DNA from: Paraglaciecola mesophila KMM 241
Lineage (GTDB): Bacteria > Pseudomonadota > Gammaproteobacteria > Enterobacterales > Alteromonadaceae
Direction of reading: 5' to 3'
Assembly: GCF_000315015.1 (NCBI RefSeq)
Contig: NZ_BAEP01000043.1
Coordinates: 1 to 64,000 of the forward strand
Length of the DNA: 64,000 nucleotides
Under the pieces are notes generated by a model, which ran no database searches, was not told where the DNA came from, and worked only from the letters and a program-made list of their open reading frames with translations. This document shows positions 1 to 5,836 of this stretch, piece by piece (position 1 is the first letter of the stretch; each line of letters begins with the position of its first letter). The position numbers and the translations under genes were made by a program.

Positions 1-12
1 GGTCTTGAGGGG

Positions 13-56
13 CTAAGGCACTGGGTCATAAGAAGTAATTTGACACAGTGCCTTAG
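13..56. repeat. long inverted repeat at left edge
   Basis: Two 16-base arms (13-28 and 41-56) pair with one mismatch around a 12-base loop. The outer part of the stem is CTAAGGCACTG. No T-run follows, so a classical terminator is not supported. It may be the end of a gene or structured RNA lying to the left of the window. Function unknown. Confidence 0.5.
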
Positions 57-272
57 TGCTTATACCTCTATTATTAAACCCCATGCCAACTATACCTCAG
101 CCATTATTTTTCCTTATCCTTTTTGAGAAAATGGACAGTCGCCAGCTTAACGAATATTCATCAAGGCGGATTGGCGTACGTAATAATGTGTGATTGCTAG
201 ACAATCCAACGCTGCTAGACACAAAAAGAGCGTTATCGAGAGGCTCGGCTTATCCAGTATTCAGTTTATCTA

Positions 273-581
273 CTAATCTAATATGAGCACACAGTCCCAG
301 CCTTCATCCACCAGGTCGTCAAAGGCACCTTGTAACGATCCTTTCTTTTTAATGGCAATGTGACTAGGGCCTTTTTTGCAATCAAGCTCATCATGCTGCA
401 CGGGCTCTAGGGTCGTCAGTTGCAATATCTTAGCGATTTCCACGGCAGACGTTCTATCACTAGCCGTAATAACCACTTCGTCTGAATGAATTAAGTAGGG
501 TAGTGAAACTGCCGTACTAGTACATCCGTTTAAGGTTGCTAAAGATAGTATTGTTAGTAACGCTATATTCAGTATTTTCAT
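273..581 (-). CDS. small putative lipoprotein
   Basis: This 102-residue protein has a short charged N-terminus, a hydrophobic stretch and a lipobox ATLNGC with the Cys at residue 20, so it is predicted to be a membrane-anchored lipoprotein of about 80 residues after processing. A purine-rich AGGGGA sits a few bases upstream of the ATG. The mature part has two further Cys (in ELDCKK and GWDCV) that could form a disulfide. I do not recognise the family. It is a single gene whose left flank is the edge inverted repeat and whose right flank is non-coding. Confidence 0.6.
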   Translation of the reverse strand: MKILNIALLTILSLATLNGCTSTAVSLPYLIHSDEVVITASDRTSAVEIAKILQLTTLEPVQHDELDCKKGPSHIAIKKKGSLQGAFDDLVDEGWDCVLILD

Positions 582-1013
582 AAATTTCCCCTAATAGTCG
601 TAAAGCTAATATGCCCAAGTGCTTTGCTGAGCTATGTAAGAATGAGTATAGACAATTACGTTAGAGAAGAAGGGACGTCGGGGCGCTGATCTTTTATATC
701 ATAGAGGGGTATGGCAAATACTATGAGTTGTCATCTGCATACAAATAACCAGTAAAAACAAGCCTAAGAGAACATAATTTACTGATGTACATTGCATAAA
801 TCCTGACTAGAAAGTGGTTAAATTTAGGTACTGATAAGGCAAAAATTAGCTATGTCTACATGAGATAACTAAGAGCGAGTAACCAGTTTGAGTACAGGGC
901 AGTGTGGCAAAACGGAGATAACAAAGTCATGGGATGTATGCGAAATCACTTCTTACGATGTTGCTGTAGATACCGGCAGATTTATACCTAGCAGCGAATA
1001 TTTTTACTAGGCA
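582..1013. other. intergenic stretch without a recognisable gene
   Basis: About 430 bases lie between the small lipoprotein and the first hairpin mosaic. Reading frames here are short and interrupted, and I see no strong hairpin or paired promoter elements. It probably contains the lipoprotein promoter on its left side, but I cannot place it. Confidence 0.4.
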
Positions 1014-1391
1014 GGTGCTGCGCACCCAGAGCATTCGCTGCGCTTACCGCAATCCATTGCGGATTTGATACGTCATCCCTGCCGCACCAGATACTCTTTC
1101 TTCTACAGCTAAGAAAGAGTAACCAGACAAAGTTGTAGGGAACGACTTTGGACATCCAAAGGACGGTGCGTAGCACGCAGGGCATGGACAGCCCGAAGTA
1201 AAGAAGCCGCCTCCAGCAAGTCACTTATCCCTGCGCGTCTCGTCTAACACTGGTCGTGAAAACGCGTTCCCGACGCGGCTTTCACTCAGATTGCTCCCGG
1301 CAATCTCACCAGCGTTAGCCTTCGATGCTCGGGGTGACTTGAGTCGGTAGAAAAAACAGCGACAAAGTCGCCAAAAGTAACGGCTACGCCG
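1014..1391. repeat. mosaic of short hairpins (left copy)
   Basis: This region is unusually dense in short inverted repeats. Examples are GGTGC-TGC-GCACC (1014-1026), CCGCAAT-CC-ATTGCGG (1046-1061), ACTCTTTCTT/AAGAAAGAGT with an 8-base loop (1093-1120), GTGC-GTA-GCAC (1166-1176), CGCGT-TCCCG-ACGCG (1263-1277), GATTGC-TCCCG-GCAATC (1289-1305), GCGAC-AAA-GTCGC (1359-1371) and CGGC-TAC-GCCG (1381-1391). Stems differ while a few loop sequences recur on one strand or the other. The open frame at 988-1224 runs through these hairpins and does not look like a protein. Confidence 0.6.
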
Positions 1392-1454
1392 CTAAGAAAA
1401 CAGTGTTGTCGAGTGTCGATTCGAAATAAATTATCATGGGTGTCTCGTTAATTC

Positions 1455-1530
1455 AGCTGTTGAAGAAAGAGTTACTCGAGCCGCGGGACGCGGTTTGAAA
1501 ATAGGCATGGATGCCATAAGCACAGCGCAT
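1455..1530. repeat. 76-bp direct repeat, left copy
   Basis: Bases 1455-1530 match 5368-5443 with one mismatch (at 1522), and the first 67 bases are identical. The repeat contains the hairpin CCGCG-GGA-CGCGG (1481-1493). Together the copies bracket the toxin-antitoxin pair and the two-gene nuclease operon. The left copy starts right after an ATGGGTGTC repeat (1436-1444) and lacks the ACTCTTTCTT arm found before the right copy. Confidence 0.8.
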
Positions 1531-1596
1531 AGTGGTCAAAGCCATTTGGTGCAGGCCGTTGTGGGGGCAGGAGGTTAGAGACCTCTGGCTACCCGA

Positions 1597-1911
1597 TTAT
1601 AGCTCTGCTATGCGCGCGAGAGTTTCCGGATGACGTTGTACTAATTTCAAAAGAGTAATTGCTTGCCCATTAGGAGCACTGCGTCCTTGCTCCCAGTTCT
1701 CTAAAGTACGAGAAGATGTATGAAGCAAACTTGCAAACACACCGCGAGACATATTCAATTTTTCTCGAATATGTACAATTTCACTAGGTGAAATATCAAG
1801 TTCATTTAGATCCTTAACTTGATGTGTTTTAAGAGTAAGCTTCCCCTCTGAATGTTCTTTTGCTTCAACAAGAGCCGAGCTTAATTCTGTAAATAAATCA
1901 CGATTGCTCAT
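1597..1911 (-). CDS. higA: HigA2-type antitoxin, XRE-family helix-turn-helix
   Basis: The 104-residue protein has an XRE/Cro helix-turn-helix in its C-terminal half: IREKLNMSRGVFASLL, then TSSRTLENWEQGRSAP as recognition helix and following turn. The N-terminal segment is charged and probably binds the toxin. It should neutralise the HigB-like toxin just upstream and repress the shared promoter. Its start overlaps the toxin 3' end by 14 bases, giving the toxin-first order typical of hig loci. The pair strongly resembles Vibrio cholerae HigB2/HigA2 as I remember it, an integron-borne module. No integron is visible here. Confidence 0.85.
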   Translation of the reverse strand: MSNRDLFTELSSALVEAKEHSEGKLTLKTHQVKDLNELDISPSEIVHIREKLNMSRGVFASLLHTSSRTLENWEQGRSAPNGQAITLLKLVQRHPETLARIAEL

Positions 1912-2233
1912 TGCGCCATACCTCCATAAAAGTCTTTAATTTGTTCTTTTGATCTGCGGTGAAATCTGACATTTCACTCTTCCCATAAATAGTGAGCAAA
2001 TAGAAGCGTCGTTTTTGATCAAAAAAGTAATAAATGACACGTGAACCACCACGCTTACCTTTACCCTTACTTGCAACTCGAAGCTTGCGCAAACCACCTG
2101 TACCTTGAATGACATCCCCCTGCTTAGGGTCTGACATTAGTTCAGCCTGAAACAGCCTAAACTCTTCATCACTGAGATAGTCATCTCGATATTTCTCAAA
2201 TATTTTTGATTCTACAAATATACACTTCATCAT
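1898..2233 (-). CDS. higB: HigB2-type toxin, RelE superfamily mRNA interferase
   Basis: This 111-residue protein has the RelE/HigB2 pattern: VESKIFEKYRDDYLSDEEF at the N-terminus, the basic stretch GGLRKLRVASKGKGKRGGS around residues 46-64, then RVIYYFF and the C-terminal YLLTIYGKSEMSD. Such toxins cut mRNA at the ribosomal A site and slow growth until neutralised by the antitoxin. The start is MM; either Met could be used. It is the first gene of the pair, behind a candidate operator. The module may stabilise the island or act in phage defence. I did not see any truncation. Confidence 0.87.
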   Translation of the reverse strand: MMKCIFVESKIFEKYRDDYLSDEEFRLFQAELMSDPKQGDVIQGTGGLRKLRVASKGKGKRGGSRVIYYFFDQKRRFYLLTIYGKSEMSDFTADQKNKLKTFMEVWRNEQS

Positions 2234-2240
2234 TAAAGTG

Positions 2241-2255
2241 TACGCAATTCGCGTA
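2241..2255 (-). promoter_or_regulatory. candidate HigA operator
   Basis: TACGC-AATTC-GCGTA is a 15-base imperfect-centre palindrome starting 8 bases upstream of the toxin start. On the minus strand it overlaps a TATACG/TACTAT-like -10 region. Placement fits autorepression by the antitoxin; this is inferred, not shown. Confidence 0.5.
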
Positions 2256-2315
2256 TAGTAGGCAAGGAGGGATATAAATGAGTTATAACAGCTTCATTCA
2301 CCGACAATCTAACAA

Positions 2316-2586
2316 CGAACATTTTTAACATGGGTGTCTTCGTATCTTCTCGCGACTCAAACTTTCCCGCTCAAATTGGCGACTTGTCATACCCTTCTTT
2401 TGAAAACCACTAGTGATTGATTCTCAGATAATTTAATTACGAACATTTTTAACATGGGTGTCTTCGTATCTTCACCCCTAAAAAAGCAGGGTCGTCGAGC
2501 GTCGATTTAAAATGAATTATCATGGGTGTCTTCGTATCTATCTTCGTATCTAGTTAAGAATTAACTTGGGTGTCTTGTTAATTCTT
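2316..2586. repeat. cluster of ATGGGTGTC repeats
   Basis: The core ATGGGTGTC occurs at 2330-2338, 2454-2462 and 2522-2530, with TTGGGTGTC at 2566-2574 and another ATGGGTGTC at 1436-1444. Three copies continue TTCGTATCT, and the first two are preceded by ACGAACATTTTTAAC. The last copy is the 11-base loop of a 10-bp perfect hairpin, AAGAATTAAC/GTTAATTCTT (2556-2586), abutting the nuclease gene stop. A separate block at 2347-2388 recurs with a few changes at 5188-5229. No transposase lies nearby. I do not know this family. Confidence 0.7.
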
Positions 2587-3632
2587 CAAGCATTTATACT
2601 AAAGCTGAATTCTTTTCTATTAATTTCCCAACAATCTAGCAAACAACCTATTGTTGCTCTAAGTTCGAGAGATGATTCAGAGTGATTTCTAAAGTCTCGG
2701 CTCATTGCCAAAAACTCAAGCTCCTTAGCAGTAGAAAAAATTGTTTTCCCCACGTCAGCTTTAGCAAAATATTCTCCAATGATATTTGTTGGCAAGGAAT
2801 CAAAATCTGCCATTACCTTTGAACGAACTTGTGACGATATAGATCTACCTTCAGCAGCAAACTGCTCAACCAGTGATAAAGACAATGAAAGCATTTTAGT
2901 TACGCCTTCCTGACCTTTTGAGCCGTAAGTAAAACCTTCAACTAGTTTACCAACTCTTTCATCGTGCTCGAGGAAAGAGAGCTCTTTGAGGATATAATCA
3001 ACCCCTATCGAGAATAGTGATAACGAATAATAAAAGCATCGAAGTGCTACGTCTAACTGACTTGGCTTAGTTAAAATTTGTTCTGCAAAAAATCTTGAAA
3101 CTTCAAGCCATTGATTACATGAATCAAAACTAATTTCATTGGCAAGTAAACTTTTACATTTTAATATCTGTCCTTTCCAATCACCATCAAGCTTGCCTAA
3201 ACTGTATTTTTCAATTTCTTCTTCAAATTCCTCATCAGAAAAACGGTTTTTTAAGAACCCTTCAGATTTAGACAGTTTAGATAGGAACACTCCATCCAAT
3301 ACTAATACGTCTAAATCTAAACCAAAATCCTTAACCTCTTTTCTTTTATCTGTTGTTGCAACAATCACATTGTTTGCACTAACAGCTTTAGCCAGTCCTT
3401 TAGCCCAAAAAATTCGCTCGATAGCCTGAGGCGTTTTTTTATTTTTAACATCAACTATTGTTATATTTCTCGTTAGCGATGATTCACGACTATATAACCA
3501 AAGGTCAATGTCAGTAACATCAAAACCTTCATATACAAATGGAACTCCACGAACAACAAAATAACCTGACTGCATGAAGTAATTTCTTAATTGCTCCTCC
3601 ATTTCAAAGCCTTTTGGTATTTTCCTTACCAT
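2586..3632 (-). CDS. putative dual-nuclease protein: PD-(D/E)XK-like plus HEPN-like RX4H
   Basis: I do not recognise this 348-residue protein as a named family. Residues 10-95 resemble a restriction-endonuclease fold: an N-terminal helix with E12/E13, then VTDIDLWLY (D41, D43) and ITIVDVKNKK (D61-x-K63), matching the D...(D/E)xK metal-site pattern, followed by a helix and the strand VIVATT. The rest is helical. Near the C-terminus RDFRNH (R312 to H317) fits the R-(N/D/H)-x3-H motif of HEPN ribonucleases. It could cut DNA through the first domain and RNA through the second. It overlaps the upstream gene by one base (TAATG), so the two are probably co-translated. Base composition is visibly AT-rich relative to the prp genes. 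Confidence 0.6.
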   Translation of the reverse strand: MVRKIPKGFEMEEQLRNYFMQSGYFVVRGVPFVYEGFDVTDIDLWLYSRESSLTRNITIVDVKNKKTPQAIERIFWAKGLAKAVSANNVIVATTDKRKEVKDFGLDLDVLVLDGVFLSKLSKSEGFLKNRFSDEEFEEEIEKYSLGKLDGDWKGQILKCKSLLANEISFDSCNQWLEVSRFFAEQILTKPSQLDVALRCFYYSLSLFSIGVDYILKELSFLEHDERVGKLVEGFTYGSKGQEGVTKMLSLSLSLVEQFAAEGRSISSQVRSKVMADFDSLPTNIIGEYFAKADVGKTIFSTAKELEFLAMSRDFRNHSESSLELRATIGCLLDCWEINRKEFSFSINA

Positions 3633-4894
3633 TAGAAACCACCTCCTGTTCTTAAAGAACTAATCATATCATTAGTCTCAAATGGACTCTTCTGTATTTG
3701 TTCTCGCCTAATTATCTCGCGATTCGCTTCAGGCCCTCTAAATTTTGTTATTGCTGCACCTGGTAATGACTGAATTGACTGTTCACTAACATCTCCTTGC
3801 CTAATGGCTTGAAGTGCTAACTCTCCAACTTCCTTTTTTAAAAGTCTCATCAGCGGACCACTGCGCCCATTCTTAGTACCATGACGTATCGCAACAACCC
3901 CTTTTAATTCCAGAACCTTATAATCTTGCCCAATTGCACTAACAGGCCCAACTTCTCTACCGTCGATTAACGCTCCAAGTAAGCGGTCGATCATACTGAT
4001 TTGACCTCGTGCATAGGCACTTTTTGTCATTCCGTAAGTTAATGAAGCAACAAATGCTTTAGCTAAATCAAATGCATCATCAACCATAGAATTACTGAAC
4101 TTAGAGAAAGCTGAAGGCAATGTTAAATAACCAACCTCCTCTTGATTGTTACTAACTACGTTAATATCAAAAAAGCCAATAGAGTTAACCTTTTTAAACA
4201 ATGGCTCGCCTAGTATTCTTAGTGCATCAGTATATGATACACATGCATTTTGCTTTAAGAGTTGAGTTAATTCTGTAAGGGAAGCTTGCTCTTCTACTTT
4301 AAGTGAATCTAACACAGCTTTTGTTTTAACAGCAGAATTTCGTCTGAACAAGTTTCCGTTAAATAATAACTTTTCATTTTTACTAATCGGCTCAGCATCA
4401 ACAAATCCAATATTCTCTGAATCATGAAATAATTGTTTAACTTCATTTTTAGCTAATTGATATTCATCAGAAATCTTTTCTGAAAGCTCTGTACTACTAA
4501 CAGGTTTATTCGATGCTATTTCCGCTAGTTCAATAGCAGATACTTCAATATTTTTAGGGTCAAGGGTTTCAAAAATATTTGTTGTATGTTGTAGAGCTGA
4601 TGATGTGGTTACACCAAGTACACCAACCCCTGATGAAGATACATCTATTAGTTCTTGTTCTTTAAGTACCTCCAGCAACTTAGGTAGCTCAAAAGCGGTA
4701 TTTATGTTGGAAGCGTTAGCTAACACATTGAGTTTTTCGTTTGTTATGACACTTTGATTAGTTTCTGAAATGGCAGACAATAAAATACCAGCCTTACCTG
4801 CAACAAAAGTGTTTTGGTAGTCACCTTGATTGGTAACATTCTGTAGTTTATTTGTGTGGTGAATTAACCAAGAACCCTGTACTTTTTTATCCAT
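3632..4894 (-). CDS. uncharacterised protein with repeated winged-helix-like segments
   Basis: This 420-residue protein is the first gene of the two-gene operon and I do not recognise it. Three stretches have helix-helix-helix-wing character: residues about 35-97 (helices then ELIDVSSSGVGVLGVT), about 120-182 (VSSTELSEKISDEYQLAKNE onward, ending in KLLFNGNLF) and about 202-260 (ASLTELTQLLKQN onward, then GYLTLP). The C-terminal third contains RGQISMIDRLLGALIDGREV and ends in a flexible GGGF tail. A role as DNA-binding sensor or regulator of the downstream nuclease is inferred from domain style and linkage only. An inverted repeat lies 48 bases upstream of the start. Confidence 0.55.
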   Translation of the reverse strand: MDKKVQGSWLIHHTNKLQNVTNQGDYQNTFVAGKAGILLSAISETNQSVITNEKLNVLANASNINTAFELPKLLEVLKEQELIDVSSSGVGVLGVTTSSALQHTTNIFETLDPKNIEVSAIELAEIASNKPVSSTELSEKISDEYQLAKNEVKQLFHDSENIGFVDAEPISKNEKLLFNGNLFRRNSAVKTKAVLDSLKVEEQASLTELTQLLKQNACVSYTDALRILGEPLFKKVNSIGFFDINVVSNNQEEVGYLTLPSAFSKFSNSMVDDAFDLAKAFVASLTYGMTKSAYARGQISMIDRLLGALIDGREVGPVSAIGQDYKVLELKGVVAIRHGTKNGRSGPLMRLLKKEVGELALQAIRQGDVSEQSIQSLPGAAITKFRGPEANREIIRREQIQKSPFETNDMISSLRTGGGF

Positions 4895-4941
4895 TTAGAT
4901 ACATCCAATGTTGATTGTTCTTCATAACAAAATTAATAGCT

Positions 4942-4976
4942 GGAAAAAGTTCCGCGTTTAATCACGGAACTTTTCC
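4942..4976. promoter_or_regulatory. inverted repeat upstream of the wHTH/nuclease operon
   Basis: Arms GGAAAAAGTTCCG (4942-4954) and CGGAACTTTTCC (4965-4976) pair over 12 bp with one bulged A and a 10-base loop. It lies 48 bases upstream of the first ATG of the operon. It could be an operator bound by the winged-helix product or a 5'-leader hairpin. Confidence 0.5.
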
Positions 4977-5367
4977 GCCTTTCCCTACGTGTCGTTTTTA
5001 GCATACACCCTAACTTGTTGTACAGGTTAATTTTTTTCCATTTCTTAAACACGATTTGTAGAAACACGGAAAACTTCCAAGATCTTGCTGTTTACCGGAA
5101 TAGTTGACGAATATGCAGTAAATCTAACTACGAAGCACCCGTTTCTCGACTCAACTTTTTTGGCGACGAAGTCGCTGCTTTTGCTTTTCTCGCGACTCAA
5201 ATTTTCCCGATCAAAGTGGCGACTTGTCAGATGGCCAGACAGGGACGTCTGGACAAGGCGTGTTGCTTTACAGGGATGTTTCCTCACGTCGGTCTGACAA
5301 TAAAGGCGCTACTTTTAACGGAATAGAAAGTTTGTTGGAGCCGGCTTCTTTCTGGTGACTCTTTCTT
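4977..5367. other. non-coding right flank of the island with repeat fragments
   Basis: No convincing gene is present; the open frames at 5045-5297 and beyond are antisense pairs over repeats. It contains the hairpin GCGAC-GAA-GTCGC (5163-5175), a block at 5188-5229 related to 2347-2388, and at 5358-5385 a 10-bp hairpin ACTCTTTCTT/AAGAAAGAGT whose orientation is opposite to its relative at 1093-1120. The promoter of the leftward operon probably lies at its left end. Confidence 0.5.
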
Positions 5368-5443
5368 AGCTGTTGAAGAAAGAGTTACTCGAGCCGCGGG
5401 ACGCGGTTTGAAAATAGGCATGGATGCCATAAGCGCAGCGCAT
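5368..5443. repeat. 76-bp direct repeat, right copy
   Basis: This is the partner of 1455-1530, with 67 identical bases followed by one mismatch and eight matching bases. It includes CCGCG-GGA-CGCGG (5394-5406), GGCAT-GG-ATGCC (5417-5428) and GCGC-A-GCGC (5433-5441), and leads straight into the hairpin array. Its 5' end forms the loop and right arm of the 5358-5385 hairpin. Confidence 0.8.
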
Positions 5444-5445
5444 AA

Positions 5446-5668
5446 GTGAGCACAGCTCATAGGCAGCGAAGCTGTGCTCAGTGCGCGCAGTGCATAAGTG
5501 GTCAAAGACCATAAGTGGCCGCAGGCCATAAAGTAAGCAACGCGCATAAGTGAGCACAGCTCATAGGCAGCGAAGCTGTGCTCCGTGAGCGTAGCTCATA
5601 AGATAAGCGCAGCGCATAGTGGCCGCAGGCCATAAAGTAAGCAACGCGCATAAACAACCGCAAGGTTG
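5446..5668. repeat. mini-hairpin array with a 104-bp tandem duplication
   Basis: Two 104-bp units (5446-5549, 5550-5653) consist of short hairpins, most followed by CATAAG or CATAGG. Hairpins: TGAGC-ACA-GCTCA (5447, 5551), CAGC-GAA-GCTG (5464, 5568), TGCGC-GCA-GTGCA (5482) against TGAGC-GTA-GCTCA (5586), TGGTC-AAA-GACCA (5499) against GCGC-A-GCGC (5607), TGGCC-GCA-GGCCA (5516, 5620), then CAACC-GCAA-GGTTG (5655-5668). The first 34 and last 35 bases of the units match, while the middles differ with the 5482/5586 stem still able to pair. The trinucleotide loops end in A. It stops 12 bases before the first prp operator. Confidence 0.8.
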
Positions 5669-5680
5669 AAAAAAGATGGA

Positions 5681-5692
5681 ATTGTCGACAAT
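5681..5692. promoter_or_regulatory. GntR operator O1, ATTGTCGACAAT
   Basis: This perfect 12-base palindrome lies upstream of the GntR gene. FadR/FCD-type GntR proteins typically bind short palindromes with a GT...AC core, which this has. Related copies are at 5733-5744 and 5950-5961. Confidence 0.7.
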
Positions 5693-5707
5693 ACCCGCTA
5701 TTCCCTC

Positions 5708-5744
5708 TTGAAAAACCAAATAACTTTGCTATATTGTCGACAAC
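5708..5744 (+). promoter_or_regulatory. prp promoter with overlapping operator O2
   Basis: TTGAAA (5708-5713) and TATATT (5730-5735) are spaced by 16 bases, a plausible sigma70 promoter. ATTGTCGACAAC (5733-5744) overlaps the -10 element, so a bound repressor would block initiation. With O1 52 bases upstream and a third match inside the coding region (5950-5961), looping repression is possible. I saw no such palindrome in the prpR-prpB gap, suggesting that prpB-prpF are read at least partly from here. Confidence 0.65.
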
Positions 5745-5836
5745 ATTAGGTTGTTGAGTGATTTTCAGTTCAGCGTAAATCTTACTCACACTCGCTAAAA
5801 AAACACCTTAAATTGGTCGGGAACTAAGCTACCTCC

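Noticed and set aside
988-1224. 78-residue open frame on the minus strand
   Set aside because: It runs through several short hairpins, has no ribosome site or protein-like pattern, and its composition follows the repeat mosaic.
1424-2586. Integron attC sites (prompted by the HigB2/HigA2 pair, integron-borne in Vibrio)
   Set aside because: The ATGGGTGTC repeats lack the paired RYYYAAC/GTTRRRY boxes, and no integrase is present.
3139-3429. 96-residue plus-strand open frame
   Set aside because: It is antisense to the nuclease gene, low complexity, without a start signal.
5411-5668. CRISPR-like array
   Set aside because: There are no constant repeats separated by unique spacers of even length, no leader and no cas genes; the stems vary and the loops are fixed.
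5045-5789. Several overlapping small open frames on both strands
   Set aside because: They are translations of the hairpin array and direct repeat; the repeated peptide pieces come from DNA repeats.
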